Shown piece by piece: positions 17,634 through 25,214 of a stretch of 64,000 bases of DNA. The stretch is from Lacticaseibacillus jixianensis (GTDB lineage: Bacteria; Bacillota; Bacilli; Lactobacillales; Lactobacillaceae). The stretch spans positions 124,001 through 188,000 of the forward strand of contig NZ_RHOJ01000001.1 in assembly GCF_003946485.1 (NCBI RefSeq). Direction: 5' to 3'. The translations under genes and the position numbers were made by a program. Each line of letters opens with the position of its first letter. Within the stretch, counting starts at the first letter, position 1. The notes under the pieces are model-generated. The model did no database searches. It was not told where the DNA came from and saw only the letters and a list, made by a program, of their open reading frames with translations.

Positions 17634-17764
17634 GCAAAGGCCCCTGCGCGGTGATTCAGTGCGAATCGCCGTGCAGGGGCTTGTTGCATCATGATTCGTT
17701 TTTTGAATCATATTGCAGGGGCTTGTTGCATCATGATTCGTTCTCTGAATCATAACGCAGGGGC
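17634..17764. repeat. Two-tier hairpin with one left arm and three right arms; 42-bp direct repeats
   Basis: The left arm GCCCCTGC (17640) can pair with GCAGGGGC at 17673, 17715 or 17757; these right arms are spaced exactly 42 bp. Each interval holds an inner palindrome ending in GAATCA preceded by TGATTC. The block lies between the convergent cydC and prenyl synthase genes and probably terminates both. It belongs to the dispersed hairpin family seen at 444-497. Confidence 0.8.
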
Positions 17765-17783
17765 GCTTGTGTGCGCCCCGACT

Positions 17784-18752
17784 TTATCTGGTCCGCCTCA
17801 GCAGTGCCTGGGTCAGGTGCCGCAGCTCGTCGCGCTTTGGCCCGGCCGGAAAGGCGGCCAGACTGGCCAGCGCTTTTTGCGTGTAGGCAGCGGCCACTCG
17901 CTCGGCCTCGGGCACGCCGGCGCTCGCGATGAGCACCCCCGCCCGGTGGAGGCGCTCCGGGTCTTTCGCCGCGTCCGCTAAGAGGGCGCTAAGCGTGCCA
18001 TCGTCTTGGCGGAGGGCGAAGAGGGTCGGCAGGGTGTAGATGCCGTTTTTGAGGTCCTCCAGCTGCGGTTTTTGCATGCGATTGGGATCACCCGTGACGT
18101 CAAGCAGATCGTCGATCATTTGGAAAGCCATGCCCACGCAGCGGCCAAAGCGGTACGCGGCGGCCTGCTGCTCAGCGCTGGCCTGAGACAAAAGGGCCCC
18201 TTGATACGTGGCCAGGCCGAACAGCGCGGCGGTTTTGCCGCTGATCTGCCGCAGGTACTGGTGGACGGTGAGGGCAGTGCCGCGGGGCACCGCGTTTTGA
18301 TCCAGCTCGCCCATGAAAATGCGGTGCATGATCCGAGCGTTCAGGCCGACGTTGGCCACGTTCGGCGCTGCCTCGGCCAGCAGATCGAAGTAGACGGAGA
18401 AGAGAAAATCGCCGGCATAAATGGCGGCCTTGTTGCCGGCCGTCGTGTTCAACGTGGCGGTGCCGCGGCGAGTCGCGGCGGCGTCCAAGACGTCATCATG
18501 GGCCAGGGTGGCGAGGTGCAGGGCCTCGATGGCGGCGCCCGCGGAGATCAAAGCCGGATTGTCAACGGAATGAAAACGCGCTAGCATGAACATAAGCCCG
18601 CTGCGGAGCATTTTGCCGCCGGCCGCGATCTGCGCCTGCACCCGTTGATTCACTACCGGGACGCGCAAGCGGGTGCGGCTGGCCAGCTTGGCCTGGACTA
18701 AAGTAAGCTTGTGATAGACTTCTGGATACTGCTGCCACTGCATCTGAACCAT
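17784..18752 (-). CDS. Polyprenyl diphosphate synthase family protein
   Basis: This 322-residue enzyme has both aspartate-rich motifs of trans-prenyl chain synthases: HDDVLDAAATRRGTATLN (first DDxxD) and QMIDDLLDVTGDPNRMQKP (second DDxxD). It probably makes the C35-C45 side chain for menaquinone, given menA directly divergent and the cyd operon next door; undecaprenyl synthesis uses an unrelated fold. No separate small subunit gene is adjacent. ATG follows GGAGG at eight bases. Product chain length cannot be read. Confidence 0.9.
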   Translation of the reverse strand: MVQMQWQQYPEVYHKLTLVQAKLASRTRLRVPVVNQRVQAQIAAGGKMLRSGLMFMLARFHSVDNPALISAGAAIEALHLATLAHDDVLDAAATRRGTATLNTTAGNKAAIYAGDFLFSVYFDLLAEAAPNVANVGLNARIMHRIFMGELDQNAVPRGTALTVHQYLRQISGKTAALFGLATYQGALLSQASAEQQAAAYRFGRCVGMAFQMIDDLLDVTGDPNRMQKPQLEDLKNGIYTLPTLFALRQDDGTLSALLADAAKDPERLHRAGVLIASAGVPEAERVAAAYTQKALASLAAFPAGPKRDELRHLTQALLRRTR

Positions 18753-18777
18753 CCCGTTGACCTCCGCTTGTACGTCA

Positions 18778-18807
18778 ACTCTACCCCAGCGGCTTTGACA
18801 GTGTCAA
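18778..18807. promoter_or_regulatory. Promoter of the prenyl synthase gene with palindrome TTGACAGTGTCAA
   Basis: The 13-bp perfect palindrome at 18795-18807 supplies a TTGACA on each strand. On the minus strand it is followed after 18 bases by TAGAGT, giving a promoter for the synthase. On the plus strand the matching -10 toward menA is weak. The palindrome may also be an operator that acts on both genes. Confidence 0.5.
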
Positions 18808-18838
18808 CGACAAGACCGATTTCAGGGGGGTTCAACTG

Positions 18839-19753
18839 ATGAAGCCAAAAGTGTTTTTTGAATTGGTGGAGATCAAGGCGAAGACGGCGTCGGTGTTTCC
18901 TTTTCTAATGGGCACCCTGTACGCGTGGTACCATTTCCATACGCTCCACCTGGCGGAACTGGTCGTGTTTTTTATTGCCATGCTGCTGTTTAACATGGCC
19001 GTCGACGCCAATGACAACTATCAGGACTACCGGCGCGCCGAGCGCGAGCAGGCCGATGCGTTTCGCGAGCGCACTAACATCATTGGCCGTGAACACCTGA
19101 ACCCCAGCATGATCGGATGGCTGATCGCGATCATGATCGCGGTCAGTGGGGCGTTGGGCCTGTGGATGGTCAGTCGCACCGGGTGGCCGCTGCTGGGGCT
19201 GGGTTTGTTCAGTTTCGTGGTCGGGTACTGTTACGCTGGCGGGCCGCGGCCGATTTCCAGCACGCCGTTTGGGGAGTTTTTCTCTGGGTTCACCATGGGC
19301 TTTGTGATCTTCTTGATCGCCGTCTACGTCAACGTGTTTGCAGTCGCACCGTTCACGTGGTCGCTGGTGTGGCCCGTCCTGCTCGCCTCGGGCCTTTCGC
19401 AGGCTGCCATTGCCGCGCTCTTGTTGGCTAACAACATTGCCGATGAGACAGAAGATAAGCAGCTCGGGCGGCGGACGATCGTGTATTACCTTGGCCGAAA
19501 GAAGAGCCTAGTGTTCTTCAAAGCCCTGTACGCGGCCGGCTACCTCGCCTTGATCGCGGCGGTCGTGGTGCGCGCCGTGCCCGCCCTCACGCTCCTGACC
19601 TTGGCGACGATCCCGGTCGTCGTGAAGAACGTGCGGGCGTTTGTCAGCCGGCCGGTCAAAACGGAAACCTTTGTGATGGCCATTAAGAATCTGTTTCTGA
19701 TCACCCTGGCGCAGGTCGTTTTTATGGCGCTAGGGGTCTTGTTCGATCTCTAA
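18839..19753 (+). CDS. menA: 1,4-dihydroxy-2-naphthoate polyprenyltransferase
   Basis: This 304-residue UbiA-superfamily membrane protein has the two aspartate motifs VDANDNYQDYRRAEREQ and NNIADETEDKQLGRRTIVYYLG, with about eight membrane segments. MenA joins the prenyl chain to dihydroxynaphthoate to make demethylmenaquinone. Lactobacilli often lack the upstream men genes and use external precursors; no other men gene is in this window. ATG follows a GGGGGG site. It is divergent from the prenyl synthase gene. Confidence 0.92.
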   Translation: MKPKVFFELVEIKAKTASVFPFLMGTLYAWYHFHTLHLAELVVFFIAMLLFNMAVDANDNYQDYRRAEREQADAFRERTNIIGREHLNPSMIGWLIAIMIAVSGALGLWMVSRTGWPLLGLGLFSFVVGYCYAGGPRPISSTPFGEFFSGFTMGFVIFLIAVYVNVFAVAPFTWSLVWPVLLASGLSQAAIAALLLANNIADETEDKQLGRRTIVYYLGRKKSLVFFKALYAAGYLALIAAVVVRAVPALTLLTLATIPVVVKNVRAFVSRPVKTETFVMAIKNLFLITLAQVVFMALGVLFDL

Positions 19754-19792
19754 AATTCGCGGTGCCGTGGCACCGTTTAGGAGGACGTCATT

Positions 19793-20884
19793 ATGTTGCT
19801 TCGTCCCAATATTTCGATTCGCCGGTTTGCTAAAGCTGATTTGACTCGGTTTGCCGAGTGGGTGCGGCCCCAGCTGCCGAGCACCGCGTTGAACTTGGCG
19901 GTGATCACCGATAGTCATGACCGGACGGCCTTTTCGCGCACGTACTACGGGCCCAACGGCTACTGGCACGTGCAGGAGCAGCACTGGCTGGCCGGTGAGT
20001 TGCCGGTGTCGTGGCGCATTCACCTGGGCGATCTGGTCGACGGGTCCGAGCCGACGTTCATGACGATGTGGCGTCTGCGCAACATTGCGGCTGACTACAA
20101 GGCGGACGACCTCCCGTTCGTGATCGCCAAGGGGAACCATGACGACAACGATAAGTACGCTGAGAAAAATCGGCGCTTCGCGGGCAGCTTCCACCCCTGG
20201 GTCTTTAACGAAACGATCTTCGCCCCGATGCGGCAGCAGGTCGGCGGCCCGACCGTGACCCGCCACGGGGTCGCCTACTTTGACGCGGCGAGCGTCCGCG
20301 TGGTCGTGATCAACACGTCCGACGTGCCAGTGCGCTGGATCGGCGGGCGCCGCAATTACGACTTAAAAAAGACGCTGGCGGTGACGGCCGACCAGATCCA
20401 GGAGCTGATCGACATTCTGCAGGACGCCGGCGCGCGCGATGTGCTGATCATGGCGCACGCGCCAGCCATGGTGCGCAGCGGTAAACCCGGCCTGCGCTAC
20501 AACGGTCGGCCGCTTCATGAGGTGCTGCGGGCCTTTAACGAGAAGCTTGCCGGGCGGGTCGAGTGCGGCAGTCACCCGGACTTTGGCGGAACGGCGCGCT
20601 TTGATTTCACTGCGACTGGTGGGAAAATCATCGCTTACCTGGCTGGCCACTGGCACACCGAAGAGGACTACCGGGTCAATGGTATTCACTACAGCCTGCT
20701 CAATTGCTCGGCCTTGATGGGGCGCCTGCACGGGCTGACCACGAATTACAACCGCAAGTGGAACCGGCTGATCAATACCCCGAGCGAGTACGCGGGCTAC
20801 ATCGTGTCGGTGGATCCGGCCAAGCGGATGCTGCGCGAATTTGGCTACGGGGCAGCCTCGCCGCTGCGGCAGTTTCGGTACTAG
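19793..20884 (+). CDS. Calcineurin-like metallophosphoesterase
   Basis: This 363-residue protein shows the full metallophosphoesterase motif series: ITDSHD, HLGDLVDG, AKGNHDDND, LIMAHAPA and LAGHWHTEEDY, which bind two metal ions. It lacks a signal peptide, so it acts in the cytoplasm. Substrate is unknown; relatives hydrolyse phosphomonoesters or cyclic nucleotides. ATG follows TAGGAGG. A hairpin CGGTGCC/GGCACCG (19760-19775) sits just upstream of that site, as it does in front of cydA. A short hairpin terminator follows. Confidence 0.88.
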   Translation: MLLRPNISIRRFAKADLTRFAEWVRPQLPSTALNLAVITDSHDRTAFSRTYYGPNGYWHVQEQHWLAGELPVSWRIHLGDLVDGSEPTFMTMWRLRNIAADYKADDLPFVIAKGNHDDNDKYAEKNRRFAGSFHPWVFNETIFAPMRQQVGGPTVTRHGVAYFDAASVRVVVINTSDVPVRWIGGRRNYDLKKTLAVTADQIQELIDILQDAGARDVLIMAHAPAMVRSGKPGLRYNGRPLHEVLRAFNEKLAGRVECGSHPDFGGTARFDFTATGGKIIAYLAGHWHTEEDYRVNGIHYSLLNCSALMGRLHGLTTNYNRKWNRLINTPSEYAGYIVSVDPAKRMLREFGYGAASPLRQFRY

Positions 20885-20891
20885 GAAAGGG

Positions 20892-20912
20892 GCGGCGTTG
20901 CCGCTCTTTTTT
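20892..20912 (+). terminator. Terminator of the phosphoesterase gene
   Basis: Stem GCGGC/GCCGC followed by TCTTTTTTC. Confidence 0.65.
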
Positions 20913-20927
20913 CTCGCAAAAATAACA

Positions 20928-20965
20928 AGTAAGCGCTTGCACCTTGGCGGGGTTCATGGTATATT
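20928..20965 (+). promoter_or_regulatory. Promoter of the 430-nt RNA with overlapping cre-like box
   Basis: TTGCAC (20937-20942), a 17-bp spacer and TATATT (20960-20965) form a good sigma-A promoter. AGTAAGCGCTTGCA (20928-20941) matches cre at about 12 of 14 positions and covers the -35, a layout expected for CcpA repression. Confidence 0.7.
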
Positions 20966-20972
20966 ATAGGTG

Positions 20973-21404
20973 GAGTTAGGGGAGGTCACTCGGAAGCACC
21001 ACCAGTTCCAAGTGTAAGACCAGCTCGAACATGTCGGTTGTCCAACACATGCATCGAGTGAAGGTACAGCAAGTACTGTGCCACCAAGTGAACTACCTGA
21101 TAGAACCAAGAAGTTGTCAGTTTAATGGAGGTGTGGGTCTGCTAAAGAGACTCAATAATCCAAGCGGAATGACGACAAGATAAAGGTGCATATCGGTTGA
21201 TTAGAGTAACAACACACAACGCCAAGTTATCTGGCCGCACCACAGTTCTTCAAGTTGTCTGACCGTAAAAGTGAATAAGAGATATTAGAGGTGTCGCAGT
21301 ATCCAAGTTTTGAGTAAGCAATTTCAAGAAACTGAGGATCACCTTAACTCTTAAGGGCTTCGAATCGTGATTAGTGCAAGATCCGATTTGAAGCCTATTT
21401 TTTT
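20973..21404 (+). ncRNA. Large structured non-coding RNA, family not recognised
   Basis: There is no coding potential here and the base composition is clearly AT-richer than the flanks. The ends pair (GAGTTA 20973 with TAACTC 21345; AGGT with ACCT; CTCGG 20989 with CTGAG 21332). Internal hairpins include CTCGA/TCGAG (21024-21058), GGTACAG/CTGTGCC (21063-21082) and GGGTCT/AGACTC (21135-21153). A promoter precedes and a terminator ends it. Hallmarks of RNase P RNA, tmRNA and SRP RNA are absent. Position upstream of a usp gene recalls the Lacto-usp motif, which remains to be tested. Confidence 0.75.
21356..21404 (+). terminator. Terminator of the 430-nt RNA
   Basis: Twelve-base stem GGCTTCGAATCG/CGATTTGAAGCC followed by TATTTTTTTG. 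Confidence 0.85.
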
Positions 21405-21532
21405 GCGTTTACCGCGCTTGCGGTGAGTCGCAGGCAATGCTATCTTAAGGCCAAAGCCGGCGTTGCGGCCGGCCCGCTGGTGCTGGATCGTTATTATCGC
21501 GACAATGGGTCCGGCGACTCGGTCCCTGCTTT

Positions 21533-21561
21533 TTCCTGACTTGAGCCAGCTGCGGTATAAT
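21533..21561 (+). promoter_or_regulatory. Promoter of the second usp gene
   Basis: TATAAT at 21556-21561 with a weak TTCCTG -35 at 17-bp spacing, about 60 bases before the start codon. The usp gene thus has a promoter separate from that of the RNA upstream. Confidence 0.5.
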
Positions 21562-21623
21562 CAGGGGAAAGCACCGGCAGGCCACTGCGTCAGCTGGAGG
21601 GTCTTTGGAATGGAGGAATGCAC

Positions 21624-22085
21624 ATGGCTACTGAAAATGATTTTGAAGTCGAATCGATGCATTATAACCGTCTGCTGCTCGCGGTGGACGACGATGACGA
21701 TGATTCGTCGCACAAGGCGTTCAACTATGCGGTTACACTGGCAAAGATCTACAACATCCCACTCGGCATCGTCTCCGTCCTGGAGACCGGCGACTTGAAC
21801 ATCTACCAGTCGCTTTCCCCGGACCTGCTGTCGGAGCGGCGCAGCCAGATGGCCGACCACTTGAACACCTACGTGGAAAAAGCGGAGGCGTTTGGCGCGC
21901 AGAACGTCCAGCCGTTGATCGGTGAAGGCAAGCCGGCCGCGGTCATCCTGGACGAGATCGTGCCGGCGTTCAAGCCGGATCTGATCATCTTGGGCTCGCA
22001 CGAGCGGCGCGGCCGCTCGCGGCTGGGCCACGTCGCCGCCGAAATCGCCCGGGAAGCGGACGCTTCAGTCATCATTGTGCGTTGA
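21624..22085 (+). CDS. Universal stress protein, UspA family
   Basis: This 153-residue Usp carries YNRLLLAVDDDDDDSSHKAFNYA, an unusually long run of aspartates after the first strand, and ends in DLIILGSHERRGRSRLGHVAAEIAREADASVIIVR with the G-x2-G-x9 type nucleotide-binding loop. ATG at 21624 is chosen because GGAGG has seven bases spacing to it but only one to the ATG at 21618. It is monocistronic, followed by a hairpin terminator. Its function in stress is inferred from the family. Confidence 0.9.
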   Translation: MATENDFEVESMHYNRLLLAVDDDDDDSSHKAFNYAVTLAKIYNIPLGIVSVLETGDLNIYQSLSPDLLSERRSQMADHLNTYVEKAEAFGAQNVQPLIGEGKPAAVILDEIVPAFKPDLIILGSHERRGRSRLGHVAAEIAREADASVIIVR

Positions 22086-22089
22086 TCAC

Positions 22090-22116
22090 GTTGCCGGCCC
22101 GGTGCCGGCTTTTTTA
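22090..22116 (+). terminator. Terminator of the second usp gene
   Basis: GCCGG/CCGGC stem followed by TTTTTT. Confidence 0.65.
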
Positions 22117-22129
22117 ATTGGAGGGTATT

Positions 22130-22855
22130 GTGAAGTATTCAAACGTCGTTGTGGGTCAGGTCATTAAACGCATCAGTCGGTTCACCGTGACGGTTGACCT
22201 TGATGGGCAGGCAGTGGCCGCGCACCTCAGTAATACCGGTCGCAACAAGGAACTGCTGCTGGCCGGGGCACCCATCAGCATTCGCCGCGCGGACAATCCG
22301 GCCCGTAAGACCCCGTATGACATCCTGGCCGTTCAGCGGGACGGTCGCTGGATCAACATCGACAGCCTTGCGCCTAACCGGGTGGTCAAGGCGGCGCTGA
22401 GCGATGGTAGTTTGGTGCTGCCGGCCTGCCAAGAGCCGTACCAGGTGCGCCCGGAAACCACGTACCGGGATAGCCGCCTGGATTTCGCCGGCCAGGATGG
22501 GGCGGGCCGGGCCTGGTTCGTTGAGGTGAAGGGCGTGACCTTGGCCAACGGCGCGCGGGCCGCGTTTCCCGACGCGCCCACCCTGCGCGGTTTAAAACAT
22601 GTCCACACGCTGACCCACGCGGCGCAAAGCGGCTACCTGGCGTACCTGGTGTTCGTGGTGCAGCTGCCAGGCATCACCAGCATGACGATCTTCAAGGACC
22701 GGTTTCCTGAGCTCGCCCCGGCCATCACGACGGCTAAGGCGGCAGGCGTTCAGGTGCTCGCTTTGACCTGCCGCACCGCGCCGGACGAGATCGTCCTGGA
22801 CCACGCCATCAGGTTTGACGAACAGCTGCCGTTTCAAGAGCTCTCGCTAGCTTAA
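22130..22855 (+). CDS. sfsA: SfsA DNA/RNA nuclease family protein
   Basis: This 241-residue protein fits SfsA: an N-terminal OB-like part (RFTVTVDLDGQAVAAHLSNTGR) and a C-terminal PD-(D/E)xK-like nuclease core with SRLDFA then WFVEVKGVTL. SfsA was first named for sugar-fermentation stimulation and later linked to nuclease activity; its cellular role remains uncertain. GTG start is chosen from GGAGGG five bases upstream; this makes the N-terminus MKYSNVVVGQ. Confidence 0.9.
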   Translation: MKYSNVVVGQVIKRISRFTVTVDLDGQAVAAHLSNTGRNKELLLAGAPISIRRADNPARKTPYDILAVQRDGRWINIDSLAPNRVVKAALSDGSLVLPACQEPYQVRPETTYRDSRLDFAGQDGAGRAWFVEVKGVTLANGARAAFPDAPTLRGLKHVHTLTHAAQSGYLAYLVFVVQLPGITSMTIFKDRFPELAPAITTAKAAGVQVLALTCRTAPDEIVLDHAIRFDEQLPFQELSLA

Positions 22856-22903
22856 ACAAACGCCCACTCGCGCGCATTGCGGCGGTGGGAATTATTTTGC
22901 GGG

Positions 22904-24274
22904 TCAAGCGCTTTGTTTGCCCGGCATAGTTAGCCCCAGCAGCAGCCCAACCACCGCAACGCCGGCAAAGGCAAAGAAGGTGGCGGTGAAGCCGGCGGGT
23001 TCGCTGCCGGTCGCCGCCTGCACCGTGCTGAGGATCATCGTGGCGACGGCGACCCCGGTGGAGCCCAGCAGCTGCCGGACCGTGGTGGTGACGGCGGTCC
23101 CGTCAGAGATCAGGTTCCGCGGCAGCGCGTTGGCCCCGGCGGTCACCGCCGGCATCATGACGAAAGCATTGCCAGCTTCGGTCAGCATTGCCCCGATAAT
23201 GGCGATGATCAGCGGCATGTGGCCGACTAACAGGCCAAGCATGACAAAGCCGATGATGATGAGGCTCATGCCGATCGTGACGACCCGCCGCGGGCCGATC
23301 TTATCGAGCAGCGCCCCGGCCCGCGGGTTCAGCAAGCTGAGGCCAACGGCGGCCGGGACCAGGGACAGGCCGGAAACCAGCGGTGAGACTTTCAGGATGT
23401 CTTGAAAATACAGGGGCATCACGATGGTGGTGACGATCAGGCCAATGTACGAAATGCCGGTCATCAGGACCGCCTTGGTGAACAGCGGCGTCTTGAACAC
23501 GCGCAGCTCAAGCAGGGGCTTGTTCATCCGCAGCTGCCGGGTGACGAACCAGACGGCCGCCAGGGCCGAGACCAGCAAGATCATCCACAGGATGGCGGTC
23601 ATGCCGGTGTGGGTGGCTTCAGACAGCACGTACAGCAACGCCGGGAAGCTGGCGGCCAGCACCACGGACAGCCAGTCCAGCGTCGACAGCTGCTGCGGCA
23701 TGACGTCGGTGATGGTGACCGGCGAGGCCGCCAGCACCAGCAGGGCCACGATCAGAAACAGGGCGAAAAGGGCCTGCCACGGGAAGAAGCTGAGCAGCAC
23801 GCCGGAGATGATCGGCCCCACCGCCAGCGCTGACCCCATGACCAGGCCGGCCAGACCCATGGTTTTGCCGCGGCCCTTGCGCGGGGTGATCGTCAGCAAG
23901 ACCGTTTGGTAACTGGGGAAAATGATGCCCACGGCCAGGGCCTCCATCAGCCGGCCGATCATCAGCACGGTAAAGCTCGGTGCCCAAATGCACAGCAAGG
24001 TGCCCACCGCAAAGACGCTAACGACGCTTTGGAACAGTTTTTTAAACCCGACGTTATTCAGGAGCCAGGGTGAGACGGGGATCATGAGGCTCATGACCAT
24101 CATGAAGCCGGTCGTCAGCCAGGCGACGGTGCTGGCACCCAGGTCAAAGCTGCGCATGAAGGCCGGGTAGGCGGTGCTCAACGACGATTGGGAGATCGAC
24201 ATGGAGAAGGTCCCGGTCAGCAGTGTGACGATAAATGCGGTGTGCCTGGAGCTTGATACTGGTGCTTTTGCCAA
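22904..24274 (-). CDS. MFS drug exporter, DHA2-like
   Basis: This 456-residue membrane protein carries LTTGFMMVMSLMIPVSPWLLNN, GRLMEALAVGIIFPSYQTVLL and GLAGLVMGSALAVGPIISGVLL, the motif C region of proton-driven drug exporters. Family members expel lipophilic cations and antimicrobials; the substrate is not known here. Start is a TTG preceded by GAGG. It is divergent from the sortase gene with about 150 bases between. Confidence 0.87.
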   Translation of the reverse strand: MAKAPVSSSRHTAFIVTLLTGTFSMSISQSSLSTAYPAFMRSFDLGASTVAWLTTGFMMVMSLMIPVSPWLLNNVGFKKLFQSVVSVFAVGTLLCIWAPSFTVLMIGRLMEALAVGIIFPSYQTVLLTITPRKGRGKTMGLAGLVMGSALAVGPIISGVLLSFFPWQALFALFLIVALLVLAASPVTITDVMPQQLSTLDWLSVVLAASFPALLYVLSEATHTGMTAILWMILLVSALAAVWFVTRQLRMNKPLLELRVFKTPLFTKAVLMTGISYIGLIVTTIVMPLYFQDILKVSPLVSGLSLVPAAVGLSLLNPRAGALLDKIGPRRVVTIGMSLIIIGFVMLGLLVGHMPLIIAIIGAMLTEAGNAFVMMPAVTAGANALPRNLISDGTAVTTTVRQLLGSTGVAVATMILSTVQAATGSEPAGFTATFFAFAGVAVVGLLLGLTMPGKQSA

Positions 24275-24431
24275 AATACCTCATCCTCTTTTTGGGTCGC
24301 CAGTTAGGCAGCCCTTAACTTCACCGACAATTATAACCACTCTAATGTGAGACGCAAGGCGCTTCGTTGTGCTCAATTCAATTCCGGGTTATAATCAGCA
24401 TCAAGAACCAGGCAGCAAACCAGGAGGTAGG

Positions 24432-25151
24432 ATGAGAATGGCAAATGAGCCAAGGCGCCACAAGCGCGCAAGCAAAGCCAAAACGTGGGCCTGGCGGGTC
24501 TTTCTAACGTTAGGCCTGCTGGTCGGCTTGGCATTGGTCTTTAATGAACAAATCAAACTGTTTGTGGTTGACTGGATGAGCCGCACCACGCTCAATGCGA
24601 TCGACAAGAACACCGTCGATAAGAACAGTAAGAAAAAGGCCACCTACGACTTTTCCAAGGTGAACGACCTGGACCTGGGCACAGTCGGCAATGCGGCCAT
24701 GAACACGAAAAACGCGATCGGGATGATCGCGGTGCCCAAGGTGTCGCTGCGCCTTCCAATCATGAAGGGGCTGGCCAACGACAACCTTTCCGTGGGGGCG
24801 GCAACGATGACGGCGGACCAGAAGATGGGTGAAGGCAACTACGCCTTGGCCGGCCATGACACCTCCCACAAAGGGGTGCTGTTTTCGCCTTTAGGCTACG
24901 TGAAGAAGGGCGATAATGTCTACATCACGGACCTGAAGAACGTATACCGCTACAAGGTGACGCTGAAGAAGAACGTCGACCAGTACGAGGTGCAGTGGGT
25001 CGATCCGGTGCCGGGCAAACGGCTCATCACGCTGATCACGTGTGAGGTCACCACGGCCACGCGCGCAGATCGGATCATGGTGCGCGGCGAGCTCACCAAG
25101 GTCACCAAGGCGACCGCCAAGCACCTGAAGGTCTTTAAGGCAGATAAGTAA
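24432..25151 (+). CDS. srtA: Class A sortase
   Basis: This 239-residue protein has an N-terminal membrane anchor (VFLTLGLLVGLALVFNEQI) after a basic stretch, and the sortase barrel with the catalytic histidine in YALAGHDTSH, cysteine in LITLITCEV and arginine in TRADRIMVRG. It joins LPxTG-type surface proteins to the peptidoglycan cross-bridge outside the membrane. ATG at 24432 follows AGGAGG closely; ATG at 24438 is also possible. No LPxTG substrate gene is adjacent, consistent with a housekeeping sortase. Confidence 0.93.
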   Translation: MRMANEPRRHKRASKAKTWAWRVFLTLGLLVGLALVFNEQIKLFVVDWMSRTTLNAIDKNTVDKNSKKKATYDFSKVNDLDLGTVGNAAMNTKNAIGMIAVPKVSLRLPIMKGLANDNLSVGAATMTADQKMGEGNYALAGHDTSHKGVLFSPLGYVKKGDNVYITDLKNVYRYKVTLKKNVDQYEVQWVDPVPGKRLITLITCEVTTATRADRIMVRGELTKVTKATAKHLKVFKADK

Positions 25152-25159
25152 ACCGCAGC

Positions 25160-25190
25160 AAAAACGCCGGCCCTGCTGCCGGCGTTTTTG
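25160..25190 (+). terminator. Terminator of srtA
   Basis: AAAAACGCCGGC/GCCGGCGTTTTT stem with a CCTGCT loop. Confidence 0.85.
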
Positions 25191-25214
25191 CGTGAGTAAC
25201 CTGGGAGGAATTTG

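Noticed and set aside
20973-21404. RNase P RNA, tmRNA or SRP RNA
   Set aside because: The GAGGAAAGTCC core of RNase P, the tRNA-like ends of tmRNA and the GGAAG/GCAGC SRP domain are all absent.
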